Shown: piece by piece, positions 11,188 to 21,086 of the stretch
How positions within the stretch are numbered: the first letter of the stretch is position 1
Layout: each line of letters opens with the position of its first letter
From: Paulinella micropora
Taxonomy: Eukaryota; Cercozoa; Imbricatea; Euglyphida; Paulinellidae
NCBI GenBank assembly: GCA_019918135.1
Contig: WBZZ01007033.1
Location: forward strand, 350,001 to 402,500
Direction of reading: 5' to 3'
DNA: 52,500 nucleotides
Program-made: the position numbers and the translations under genes
The notes under the pieces: generated by a model
Databases searched by the model: none
What the model saw: the letters and a program-made list of their open reading frames with translations, nothing else
What the model was told of the DNA's origin: nothing

Positions 11188-11850
11188 TCAGAGTGTGGTT
11201 GTTCGGGAAATGAAGTGGTGGTGTCTGTGTCTGATGGGCTTTTTGGTTCGTCTTCTTCTGGAGGGTGTCACTCCATCCAACACATCCTCGAGATCCTCTA
11301 CCTCCTTTACCATGTACGGGAAAGAAGAAACGATGCCTCGTGCAAACGGGTTGTTGTGTTTGGTAGCAAGGGTAAGGACGCAATCGTGCACGGCGTAATA
11401 TAGTTCTGTATAGAATTCGTCATATTCCCCCTCCTGACTTGTAATCAACCCGTCTGTCACTGTTCTGCTCTTAAGCCCCTGATTGAGAGCAGTAACCAAG
11501 CGTTGTATTTCTTCGATGGGGGGTAGTCCTCCACCTTTTAACACCGCTTTCCGTCTCTTACCCAAACGTTACTATCCTCAGCTCTACCTGGCTCTCCCTC
11601 TTCCATGACCTCAGGGAGTCCAAATAAAGATGATGAGGATGTATCAGATAGTACAGTGGTAGGTTGAGAAGACGAAGTGTGGGTCAAAGTTGGTGCAGAC
11701 AAAGTAAGTGCAGACGGTCTACCCTCTACTGCTCCCCTCCTCCTACTCCTACTCCCCCTACTCCTACTCCTCCTACTTTCACTTCTACTCCCCCTGCTCC
11801 TACTCCCCCTACTCATTTTTTCCCCTATTTCTCCCACTCCTTCTGTGGAT

Positions 11851-11896
<46 letters not shown>

Positions 11897-12230
11897 GTGT
11901 GCAAAGAGATGTAGTTGCATTGTTGGATTCATCAGGATTGATGTTTGCTTTCCACAAGGTGATGTTTGTAAACAAAGTGGCAGGTTCGTAACACATAGCA
12001 TCATGGGGGGGAAGCAACCCTAGGTTTAATTTTTCTCTGTACTTGCTCAATATTTCCCCTCTCTTCCTTTTTTGATCAACATGAAGCGAGCAAAAGTCAT
12101 GATCTATCAGTCTAGCAGCACACTTCCCACCCTGCACCCCCTTTCTCGCCGCTCCCAGTCTCCACGAGCACCTAACTCCTGTATCTGGTACTGTCCTCAC
12201 ACTGATTACTACTTGTGACGTGACAGTCAA
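11188..12230 (-). pseudogene. Element 1 Gag C-terminal part with Cys/His cassette, poly-Thr and RS-rich region
   Basis: Two overlapping frames (12230-11538 and 11565-11188) joined by a one-base shift near 11555. Begins with a Cys/His cassette, VRCSWRLG through KCAARLIDHDFCSLH, matching a cassette in the element 2 Gag. A poly-Thr run follows, encoded by a (TAG/CTA)n microsatellite at 11848-11895, then an arginine-serine dipeptide-rich segment (SRGSRSRGSRSESRRSRSRG) and a helical tail (IEEIQRLVTALNQGL). Function of the tail unknown. Confidence 0.65.
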
Positions 12231-14190
12231 CTACACGTACTGGTCTACCGTGGAGGTTGAGGGGTGGGCCACCTACTTCTCGTAATGTGACCGGGTTGTA
12301 TTTTTTCACGAGTAATTTTACGTATCCTACCCTTGTACGTCTGAGGGCCCAATTCCCTTCCAAAGGCATGATTTGGTTTAGGGGAGTTGGGTCGCCAGCC
12401 ATATCAAGGGTGGTCAACAACTTATTCTCGTGAAGGGGTGGAATAGTGGGATGAGTGTGTGTGGAGTCGTTTTGTGTAGATGATGCATGTCCTTTCTGCT
12501 CTCCTCTACTCACACCGCCCTCAACACCTACTCCCTCTCTACTTCTTGAGCCAGGTGGCTTAGATGTGTGAGATAAAAGTGGCATGGGGGTGTTGTTTGA
12601 GGGTGGGGGGTTGTCTTCCTCGACACACACACCACTATCATCTTCTTTCAGTCTCCCCATCATCATGATTGCCATGTGGTGAATCCCGAACTCATCATCT
12701 ACTTCTGATTCTTCTTCAGACTCAGAAGTAGATTGGTTAGTTGGGGGTTCATCTTCTTCTTCACTTTCTGAGTGAGTGGGTGAGTTAGAGGAGTCAGATG
12801 ATTCTGCGTTTAAGCTTATCATTTTCTTCTTTTTAATGAAGTCTGCTGCTTTCAGCTTTCGCCTCTCTCCTCTGCTGCCTTCCTTCTTCTTCTTCTTTGC
12901 TCCTTCTGCTTCTTTCTTCTTGTGTCTGTCTGTCTTCTCACTCTGACTGTCCTCTCTCTTCTCCTTCACACGCAACTTCTCAGAGACCCGAGTTCTCCTT
13001 CTTATGGGGCATTTCAAGGGACCATGTCCATCCTTGGGACTGTCCTTGAGTTGACACCTGACTAGGCAGAAAGCAATCTTATTGTCAGGGGACGGACAGT
13101 TCCAACAAATACTGTCCTCCCCCTCACCATAAGCTTGTGAAGGCTTGCTCTTTTTCTTGCCCTGAGCTATTCCTGCCACTGTGTTGATAGTGATAGGGTC
13201 GCTCTTTGAACTACCAGATCCATATAGCTTTCGCATTCTAGTTTCTGATACGTTGCTTTGAGCTAACTGCTCCACTACTTTGATGAATTCAGGCAGCTTA
13301 GGTCTTTGGGTAGGTAAGAGAGGACACCAAGTGTTGCGATAGTAGGCTTGATAGACAGGTAAGTGTTTTAATTTCTTCATGATCATGCCTGTCTTCATCA
13401 TCTCTGGTATCACTCCCATCGTCTTTTCTTGTGTTTTGAAAGTCGTGAGATAGTCAGCTAGCCAGCTACTCACCTCACTAACCTTCTTTGGGTACGAGTG
13501 GTATAGCTTTTCCTGGTCCTCTTCAAACCCTATGAGGTCAAGAATTTCATAATGTTTTTTGAGGAAGAGGAAACACTTTACACCGTCCGTATCCCCCTGC
13601 CTCATTATAGTCATCGCCTTCCTATCATGAGCACATGATTGAAGTAGAAAGGCATAGAGCAATCTGTTTAGCTTAGCTTCTTTCTCTTTCGTGTAATATC
13701 TGGCTCCCAATTGTAATGTAAATAGCGGTGACGGCTTACCCCCCTCGTCAACACTGGTATTTGGATTTTAGGTCCGTAGGTATAACAGTGGCGGGGCAGA
13801 GGCAGTTTTTGCAGTTGCAGTTTCTTGACCCTCTTCTTTCTTCCCTTGTCTTTCTCCTCTACATTTACTATCACTGTCTGTTCTTCGTCCTCTTCTTCTT
13901 CCTCTTCCTTTGCAGGTGATTTGAAGGGTGCATCTGAAGGGGAATCAGGTCGTACAGGTAGTTGTATAGGTTTGGCTAAGGGATGAGTCTCAAAGCCCCG
14001 GAATTATGGAAAGGATTTCTGGGTGAGTGACACCTATAACTGATGTAAAGGTGTACTCAAACAGCTCCCATTCTTTTCCATGATTGAACTTTGGAGGGTC
14101 TAGCCTCATTTTTACTAAGTCAGAACCTTGATACGCCATATTGTTCGGGCGTACCAAGGGCGGAAGGTAGGAGGGAGGCTCGACTACCAA
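12172..14190 (-). pseudogene. Element 1 Gag, N-terminal and central part
   Basis: Gag forms the particle that packages element RNA. The N-terminal frame, 14190-13990, has MRLDPPKFNHGKEWELFEYTF-type sequence. A shift near 13990 leads to an acidic linker (13950-13668), and a shift at a run of six G near 13740 leads to the main frame 13710-12172. That frame holds a helical core (KLNRLLYAFLLQSC, YPKKVSEVSSWLADYL), a Cys/His-rich patch (ICWNCPSPDNKIAFC), then long Lys- and Glu/Ser-rich tracts. The CCHC knuckle is not canonical. Because shifts fall at homopolymers, sequencing error is possible. Confidence 0.75.
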
Positions 14191-14264
14191 TGTTGCTTTC
14201 TCTGTGAGTAGAGAAGCGAGATAGAGTTAGGAAATAAAATAGATATTAACGATCTTATAACAAC

Positions 14265-14425
14265 TAGGTGGCAGCCTTCCGCACAATCCGCCTAGTCTGA
14301 CTGGTGGTAGCCTTCCGCACACACACCAGACTGGTGGTAAACCAGATTCAAATATTTGGTGACAGCCTTCCGCACGTACGCCAGTTCGTATTTTCGGTGG
14401 TAGCCTTCCGCACACACACCGATAG
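14265..14425 (-). repeat. Four imperfect repeats in the element 1 leader
   Basis: The motif GTGCGGAAGGCT followed by a variable base and CCACC (minus strand) occurs four times at roughly 30-60 bp spacing. Flanks can close hairpins, for example GGTG before and CACC after each core, and CTGGTG/CACCAG around the second. The repeats lie between primer-binding site and Gag start, where packaging and dimerisation signals are usually found. Confidence 0.75.
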
Positions 14426-14473
14426 TACGCAATAAGTGAATAAATTCTACTATACCTAATGTTCACGCTACAA

Positions 14474-14485
14474 GGCTCCATAACC
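14474..14485 (-). promoter_or_regulatory. Element 1 primer-binding site, tRNA-iMet anticodon-arm type
   Basis: GGTTATGGAGCC directly follows the 5' LTR on the minus strand. It is not complementary to a tRNA 3' CCA end. It resembles the complement of the anticodon arm of initiator tRNA-Met (GGTTATGGGCCC), the half-tRNA priming known for Drosophila copia. Element 2 has a closely matching sequence at the same place. Confidence 0.65.
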
Positions 14486-14672
14486 TGTGAGACTAACTTA
14501 ATAATCTGCAGTATACTTGCTGTGTCCTACAGTAGATACTTTATTGATAAAAGGGCGCCAAGGGACGGCCCAATTATATACTAGGCCGGACATACGTAAT
14601 GGCTCTAACGACACACATTACATATGCCGGCCCATACTGACTATCCGGTTAATTATATTAGTAGGTCTAACA
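14486..14672 (-). repeat. Element 1 5' LTR
   Basis: 187 bp, TGT...ACA ends. On the minus strand it carries TATATAA at about 14580-14574, then AATAAA at 14545-14540. This layout suits a promoter in U3 and a polyadenylation signal in R. Flanked on the right by the target duplication CAGCC at 14673-14677. Confidence 0.95.
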
Positions 14673-14677
14673 CAGCC

Positions 14678-15993
14678 TTCTGTATGAAAGGGTAGTTTCA
14701 AGACAGTCGGGGGGGGGGGGGTAGGTTCTCCAGAGATTTTGATTTGGTGTTTCGTTGGATGCATGTTGGCAGAACGTTCGCATATTCTTTGGATACTCGT
14801 TGGTATTTCGCAAGGGGTCATGATGAACGTTGGGTTTGTCGGGTCATAGTAGGTACTCGTTGATCACGTTCACAATACTGATGCGATAGTTGGTTTTGCG
14901 TATGGGTTGCCGGAATCTCGTTGATTTCGCTGTGGGGTCGTCGACTATGTACAGGTTTCCGCCTGTTGTCTTTTGCTGTTGCTAGGCTTCTCGTCGTCGG
15001 GGCGCGCTTGGTGGTCATTCTAGTCCTCTGGTGAGTGAGGGGGTTCTGGTTGGTGCGACCAATCTAAGCACGTAAGTTGGCTGGTTGGTGGTGGGTTGGT
15101 GGGGGGCCACTAGGCGCTGAGTTGCTCACTTGGGCTTGGGGTTGCACTGGATTGGGTGGGCGTGGTTAGAGTGAGGATTTGTTGGCTTGGGGCTCCAGGC
15201 TGGGTGTTCGAGGGGGAGGTCTGCTTCGGGCATGCGTGCATCAGCTTTCTGACTGGCTGACACCTATCCCGCAAATTCCCCCTTCCGAGTACGTTGCACA
15301 AGGTCTAATTGCAGCAATCAGTCTGTAGCCTCTTCCTGTCGATTTCCTTTAGCAGGTAGCTACCCTGCACCCACCAATACGTCTGCGCGACACAAGCACC
15401 CCCGAACTGATTTATGTGCTTGCCTGATGTTGGGGCTTTGTGGTTCAAACCCATAAACCGTTCCTGTTGATGTCCTTCTGACCCGAACGCTCACTCTTGT
15501 CTCCTGTCGGTAGCTCAGCCGCTCAGTGCAGAGCTCTACCTCCTGTCCACCACAACGATTCACGCAGTGCTGAAGCACTTTGGGAAGGACTTCCCTTCTG
15601 CTGTGTCACTCTTGGGTGTGACACAGACCGAAGAAGTCTTTCCTCTTGATCACTTTTAGTGATGTTGTTGTGTTCCAAAACGCACAAGGTTCCTAACCCT
15701 TAAGAAGTAGGACAGTATATATGGTATTAGAAGCCGGTTTCACGTCTCCCAGGCGTCCCCAGTTGACAAGCTAACCAGCTCCACACGACTATTAATAGAA
15801 TTAGCTTCACAACAGACAAAAGCCCGCCAAACAAACAAAACAGACGTCGAGAGCACTCAGCCTTTAAATTTCAGGTGTCCATACAGGTCATATTGGCATT
15901 GGTGCCACGAATGCCACCCGGGTGACACCAGGAAATACACTTTTTTTCCCATAGTAACTACTAGTGACAATATTAACTAACGTATAAACCGGT
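14678..15993. other. Non-coding stretch between elements 1 and 2
   Basis: About 1.3 kb without a recognisable gene. Contains a run of 14 G at about 14709, a 9-bp inverted repeat CTGTGTCAC/GTGACACAG near 15600-15625, and a near-palindrome at about 15892-15916 similar to one at 4507. The six bases 15994-15999 (TGTATT) are the left target duplication of element 2. Confidence 0.6.
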
Positions 15994-15999
15994 TGTATT

Positions 16000-16354
16000 C
16001 ATTGGACAATTAATTAGACCCTTCCTCCTCAACTACGTCCGTGTTGCTATTTGGTACGTTAGCAATATTCGTTACGTTAGTAGTATTATTAGTTATTAAT
16101 ACAGTCACAAGTTTAGAGTACCTTTTCTGGTACTGGTGGCACTAGCTTTTTACCGTTACACTTATTACTCATATCAGGCCGTTTCGTGGGTCATTTTCTG
16201 GAGGTACATCTTCTGTGTGACGTCGTCAGTTTGACTGGCGGGAATTGTTTCATTATTGTTAAATTCTTCTGCGTGGGAAGCAGTTGGTCGATAGGAGGGG
16301 GACGCCCCGAGTCCCGGTCGCCGTTTGCAGAAGTCGCGAGGGTTTTCTTCCGAC
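16000..16354 (+). repeat. Element 2 5' LTR
   Basis: 355 bp, repeated at 34621-34981. The shared part starts CATTGGACAATTAATTAG and ends TTCTTCC(A/G)AC. Termini are not the usual TG/CA, but TTGGA near the start and TCCAA near the end are inverted. The primer-binding site follows directly. The boundary was set by loss of similarity between the two copies. Confidence 0.88.
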
Positions 16355-16378
16355 GGGTTATCGAGCCTTGCAGCGTGA
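16355..16378 (+). promoter_or_regulatory. Element 2 primer-binding site, tRNA-iMet anticodon-arm type
   Basis: GGGTTATCGAGCCTTGCAGC directly follows the 5' LTR. It matches the element 1 site at about 20 of 22 positions although the LTRs are unrelated, and it again resembles the complement of an initiator tRNA-Met anticodon arm, with one extra base in the loop. The conservation between unrelated LTRs supports the assignment. Confidence 0.6.
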
Positions 16379-17606
16379 TCTGTGCAACGGATCGCAGAGG
16401 AGAACTTTCGTTAAAGGGGTGTGGGATCCACCTTAAGTGACCCCATTACAGGAAAGTGCGCATTTTCGATTGTGTGGCTACAGCTGATCACTGTAGACAT
16501 TACCCACGCCCTGCTCTGCTGGTGTGCAGTGCAAGGGCAAGGTGGGGGACAGGACAGAGAGACAGGGGGGTTACACCGTAGCGTACAGGTCGTAGTGCGG
16601 GAGGGGTGAGCCTCCTAAAGGTGTTGTTCATTTGTTCTCTGACGTGGCCAGTTGTGCTTGCCGTGGTGCCAGGCGGGATTGAGCACCCACTGCCCACGGA
16701 CACAACAAGTTGCAAGGCCAGAGTGCAAAACAGTAGGCCAGTTGTGCTTGCCGTGGTGACAGGCGAGCACCCACTGCCCACGGACACAACAAGTTGCAAG
16801 GCCAGAGTGCAAAACAGTAGGCCAGTTGTGCTTGCAGTGGTAACAGGCGGGATTGAGCACCCACTGCCCACGGACACAACAGCTTACATTGCAAAGTTAT
16901 TGTTGAACTCGTACTGCATCATCGCATCTACTCCTTGTGTCGTTGCTGTGACTGTGTGAGGAGTGTGAGAGAGGTGTGGTGAGGTCGTGAGCTCTGAAAA
17001 ACCGTGCATTGGACACGAGGGAAGGAGCGAAAGGTAAGTGTTTAGGTGGTTGTACAAAAACAACTACAAACCTAGGTAGGTTGAAGAAATGACTTTGCAG
17101 ATAGAGCTGCTAGTAGGTGGAAAGCTATCATAGGTGGTAGCTGAGGTAGCATCAGTGTAGTTTGAGCAATAGAGTCAGTGGTAACACACGTGGTCGAAGA
17201 GAGAGAGAGAGAGCAAAGGGTGGTGTGGACAAGCAAAACACTATTCTGTGTAGTGTGTGTGTGAGTCTGCTCGTGGCCTCTGTTGTGTTCTCTCTGTGTG
17301 GGAGTGTGTGTGGTTGCTTGCCTGTGTCTGTGCTATCAGAACAGCGTAAGCATAGCGTGACCCTATCTCTATTTAGCAAGTAGAGAGCATAGCTGCCTGC
17401 TGTGTGTAAGTGTGTGTGTGTGGAGCGTGTCTGTTCGAGACTGACGGTTAGAAATGACTACTAGTAAGACAGACAATAAAATGACGTCACCAGCAAAGAG
17501 GCATGATCCTATTGCATAGGCAGGTAGTGCAAAGCTGTAATGCTAAGGCCCCTAAGGAAGTGCTGCAGGGTGCTGACGCCCACAAACAATATTACATCGC
17601 GAAAAC
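16379..17606 (+). other. Element 2 untranslated leader
   Basis: About 1.2 kb between the primer-binding site and the first Gag frame. Besides the tandem repeats at 16646-16885 it has a GT-rich stretch near 17260-17430 and a short GA run at about 17202. Small frames in the leader are not recognisable. Confidence 0.7.
16646..16885 (+). repeat. Three tandem 84-90 bp repeats in the element 2 leader
   Basis: Copies start at 16646, 16736 and 16820 with GGCCAGTTGTGCTTGC. The middle copy lacks the hexamer GGGATT, which accounts for the length difference. Each copy can fold on itself: GTTGTG with CACAAC, and CCGTGG with CCACGG (the third copy has changes). As in element 1, the structured repeats sit between primer-binding site and Gag. 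Confidence 0.9.
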
Positions 17607-18252
17607 GTGTTAGGGATACAGCTTGAGGGTAGGGAGGTGCCCCCCTTTATACTAGATTGGGAAGAGGTAGAAGAGTGGAATGATTGGGCTGACTTGGAAG
17701 AAGAAGTAGTAAAGGAATACTTCGAGGACAAAGCCAAGGGTCCTACTCGCCTGTGGCCTATGCCCAACCCCAAACCGGAAGCTTCAAACCTTGAAGAGGC
17801 GTTACTAATAGGGGTAGAGGAAGGACAGAAAACCCCAGTCAAGCGTTACAAACCGGTATTTAGCAGTCCGAAGGATAAACCAGCCACTGAGACTGAAGAA
17901 GGAAAGGAGGAGGAAGATGAAGACCGGAACACCCCTGACCTCTACTCTAGTGGGTCTGCTAGCACTGACAAACCTAGGCTGTCAACTGGCAAGGGCTCAG
18001 AAGAGTGGGGCCTCCCGAGGACAGACGGACCCCTCTAAGGTCAAAGCCCCACTAGGGGTTGCTGATCGTGCTGGCGCACTGACACGACAGGTGATGGCCT
18101 ATGACGCTAGTGTACTTGCTGAGATGAGCAAGCAAAAAGAGAGGGTGTTCAACATCATCTATGACATGCTCAGCGGTGAGGCGAAGAGTCTAGTGCGTGA
18201 CTTAGCTGATCCGGAGAAGCTGACCTTTGGTCAAAACCCTAAAGAACTGTAG
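17607..18252 (+). pseudogene. Element 2 Gag, N-terminal part
   Basis: Frame 17607-18038 (EVPPFILDWEEVEEWNDWAD, acidic and Trp-rich) passes by a one-base shift near 18000 into frame 17917-18252 (VLAEMSKQKERVFNIIYDML, GEAKSLVRDLADPEKLTF). The latter ends in an in-frame TAG at 18250, and the same frame continues directly as the main Gag frame. The helical stretch is typical of the capsid-like part of Copia Gag (UBN2-type), though sequence identity cannot be judged here. Confidence 0.75.
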
Positions 18253-19683
18253 GATAGACTGCTAGCCCGGTACAAGAAAGCTGACCCCTCTGACGTTCAG
18301 GACAAGGTGAAGGAACTGAATGACTTCCTCTTTACTAGTAAGCAACAGTACGTTGGTCAGTGTGTAGACTTGAACGCTGGGAGAGACTGGTTGGCCGACT
18401 ATGGCCAAGCCCCAACCGATGACCGGATGCAACAAATAGTGAAGGACGCGTTAGTGGGCCCGAAGCAATCGGACTCTAGGGTAAAGAAAGCTTGGCAAGT
18501 CTGGGTTGAAATGGCTGAACTGAATCGTAAGCAGTTCAAGTGGGACTTCGCCTCCTGGTGGAAGTTCGTGCAAGAGCGTGCCCTTGAGCTAGACAAAAAG
18601 TTTGACCGGGCCAAAGTGACTAGCTCCACGGAGAAAGGTTTGGCAGCTCGCAAAGCCGGGAAAGGGAAACCCAAGGACGAGTGCTGGCTCTTCAGCAAGG
18701 AAGGCAAATGCACTCGTGGGGCCTCATGCCGCTACCTCCATGTTGGAGGGAAGGTGAGAGGGGTGTGTTTCTTGTGGGACAAACAAGGGGAGTGTAGATG
18801 GGCCGACAAGTGTAGGTTTGAGCATGATCCCGCTAAAGCCAATAAGACCCCTCCCAAAACGGCAGACACCCCCAAGGGGGAGAAAAGCAAGAAGAGCGAG
18901 AAGAGCAAGGGGCCAAAGTGTTTTAACTGCTTTGAAAAGGGACACATCGCCGGTAAGTGCAGCAAGAAGTGCCGGTTGTGCGGGGGCAAGCACAAGTTGA
19001 GCAAGTGCCCGGACAAAAGCCGGAAGGAGAAGGGCGAGGCAGCAAAAGGCTCAAAAGGGGGGAGTGATAGCGAGGACTCCGAGGATGAGGAGCTGGGCGT
19101 AGCCTTAGCTCAGATGGTAAAGTTCCTAATCGGCAAGTCGAAAGACAAAGCCCTCATGGCTAAACCCGGGGGTGCAAACCTTCCCGAACCGATCATACCA
19201 CTGGAAGACGAGAACAGTCTTGAGATCTTGCTTGAGGACGACGCCGACACAGATAAGATGAATGAGGGGCGGTGCCATGGAGTAGCGGAAGGAAAGCGCC
19301 GGTGCGTAGCCCGGTTGAAGGACCTTGAGTCTCCCTTCAACAGCCTTAGGATTAAGGCAGCCACTCTCATTGATAGCAACTATTGCGTTGAGCATCAGTA
19401 CCAGCGAGCCAAGCAAGAGAGAGAAAATGCCTTGCGCCGGTGGGCGGCCGACATAGCTCGAAGGGATCATCTAGCTCTAATGTGCGAGATGGGAGAACGG
19501 GGGTTAGAAGCCCAAATCAAAAGTGGGAGTCATCCCCTAATGGTTGAAGCCATAGTGAGACACGAAGCCGCGAAGCGGGGTATCCCGTGGAACCGGTCCC
19601 TCTTGCCCATCATCCACTATGCGAAGCCCCGTGAACCAGCACAGCTTACCGAGTGGATCATTAGCCGTCAACCGGTAACATAG
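18253..19683 (+). pseudogene. Element 2 Gag with two CCCH fingers, two zinc knuckles and a C-terminal Cys/His cassette
   Basis: After the capsid-like part come two C-x8-C-x5-C-x3-H fingers, at 18682-18741 (CWLFSKEGKC ... CRYLH) and 18766-18825 (CFLWDKQGEC ... CRFEH), with the spacing of tristetraprolin-type RNA-binding fingers. Two knuckles follow: C-x2-C-x4-H-x4-C at 18919-18960 (CFNCFEKGHIAGKC) and C-x2-C-x3-H-x4-C at 18970-19008. The tail has GRCHGVAEGKRRC and later LIDSNYCVEH, a cassette also present in element 1. Single-finger nucleocapsids are the norm in Copia, so four fingers in a row is unusual. Gag coats the element RNA; the extra CCCH pair probably binds RNA. The frame ends in TAG at 19681-19683, but homologous-looking sequence continues in frame. 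Confidence 0.88.
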
Positions 19684-20654
19684 GAGGCGTCTGGTGTACC
19701 CTCATGGCGGAAGGTGTACCGCCAACATGAACCTCAGGCCGGTGCCCAAGCGAAGCATATGTACTTCAGAGGTGGGGTATTCCCCTCTCGTGGGGGAGTT
19801 GTGCCCCCGCCCGTAGCATCGGTGCCGGTACGCGCCCAAGAGGTGAAGGGTACTCCCCTCCGTCCGGTAGCACCAAACCCCCGTGGAGAGAGTAAGGGTA
19901 GACCTAGAGGGGTGAGCGGGCCGTCAGCGGTACCTGCCCCGAAGGTTGAGATTGGTTCAAAGGCCGAGCCGGCTGAGGCTGGTAGTGGTATCATGAGCCA
20001 AAACCTGAAATCTTTACTCAAAGCAAAAAGGAAAAGGTACAAGGGGTGAAGGTGAGGCCCGGCCCGGCGGACTACCAACCCGATGGTTTGGCGGACGTGG
20101 AAGATGAGCCTCCGGATATGCAGTCCGATACCGATCCTTCCTCGGAATCCGACGGGGAGGGGGAGCGTGAAGGTGAAGAGTCCCCGGCTGGAGACAGGGA
20201 CGTGGTTAGGGCCCCGGTAAGGGTGCCGTCCCCCATAGGTCCCGACCCTGTTGTTGATGCAGACCCCGGTGGTGGGGATGCTATAGTACCGCCGGGACCG
20301 ATAGCAATCCGGTGACTACACCCTCCACCAGCACAAGCAATAGGCGTAGGTCAGTGTGAGCTCGTGCGTTTGGCTTCCTTGAGACGGTCCGAGCCTCCGT
20401 AAGCGGGATGCCCTGGTTTGCGCCCCATGCTAAGACGGTACCCCCTACAGACCGAAAGGTGACTTCCCTGTTACCCCTACTACTAGTACCGGTCCGTCTA
20501 CGGCCCCCTCAACCTTACCTGAGCCCGATAGTCCTACCCGACTAGGTACCGGAGAGCGAGAGAGTCGACTCCGAGCCGTGGCAGAGCAGCAAGAGGAGAT
20601 AGATCCACCCGCTAGATTCATAATGTCGGTAGTTGACGATAGCCACGGTAAACC
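19684..20654 (+). pseudogene. Element 2 Gag-Pol linker region
   Basis: In frame with Gag after the TAG: VYRQHEPQAGAQAKHMYF and a Pro/Gly-rich stretch to 20049. A shift to frame 20046-20315 follows (acidic, DVEDEPPDMQSDTDPSSES), then broken Pro/Thr-rich frames to the border with the element 3 LTR at 20655. The last readable piece is ARFIMSVVDDSHGKP. No DSG-type protease motif is present before the break. Confidence 0.6.
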
Positions 20655-21074
20655 TGAATACTTTATTAATAAAATCTCTAAGCGACAGTGCGTCACTTGA
20701 GTACTTTATCGAAATAGATTTACTGAGAATGCAAGAGCAAACGAAATACCAAGAACTGAAAGTAGTCCAAAGAAAGTAGGACACTGTAAAACTATTGAGT
20801 GCGCTGTCATCTTGAATTCTGTCACAGTCATCTTGAATTCCGTAAAGGTTGTGAATCACAAAGACCAATAGCAGAACAGAAGAGATGACTGCCAAATTAA
20901 AGGTAATATATCGAAATAATTGGCAAATGGAAATACAACTATGGAAAAATATCAGTCCAGAGTAAAATGGTAATGATGAATAACATACCGGGAAATTGTC
21001 CAATGAAATATGATTCAACCGGACTTGAAGTATTTATCAACTAGAAATATAATATATATTAGTAATACAGTTCA
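20655..21074 (-). repeat. Element 3 3' LTR
   Basis: Boundaries inferred from TGAA/TTCA inverted ends (minus strand TGAACTGTATTAC ... AATAAAGTATTCA) and from the polypurine tract that precedes it. Contains AATAAA close to its end, a plausible polyadenylation signal. No second copy is in the window, so exact ends are unproven. Confidence 0.65.
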
Positions 21075-21086
21075 ATACCCCCCCTG
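21075..21086 (-). promoter_or_regulatory. Element 3 polypurine tract
   Basis: The minus strand reads CAGGGGGGGTAT directly before the inferred LTR start TGAACT. Same position and type as the tract of element 4 (AAGGGGGGAA near 30934). Confidence 0.7.

Larger units (their letters stand above)
5564..14672 (-). mobile_element. Element 1: full-length Copia-type LTR retrotransposon
   Basis: Delimited by two 187-bp LTRs (5564-5750 and 14486-14672), which read TGTTAGACC... to ...TCACA on the minus strand, and by a 5-bp target duplication CAGCC (5559-5563 and 14673-14677). Minus-strand order is 5' LTR, primer-binding site, leader repeats, Gag, protease (DSG), integrase, reverse transcriptase, RNase H, polypurine tract, 3' LTR. 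Integrase before reverse transcriptase is the Copia (Pseudoviridae) order. Frames change near 13990, 13740, 12200, 11560, 11210, 9300 and 8050, several at homopolymers, so this copy is probably not autonomous unless some are assembly errors. The well-matched LTRs and exact duplication suggest a fairly recent insertion. Confidence 0.95.

Noticed and set aside
13700..13760. Programmed frameshift in element 1 Gag at a run of six G
   Set aside because: The shift lies inside Gag rather than at a Gag-Pol border, and similar shifts occur at several homopolymers, so indel or sequencing error is likelier.
15600..15625. Rho-independent terminator-like hairpin
   Set aside because: The inverted repeat is not followed by a T run and bacterial termination does not apply here.
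18250..19683. TAG stop readthrough as a regulated Gag-Pol mechanism in element 2
   Set aside because: Two TAG codons interrupt one Gag frame, but TGA and TAA stops and frameshifts occur in the same element, and host genes end in TAG. Simple decay explains it.
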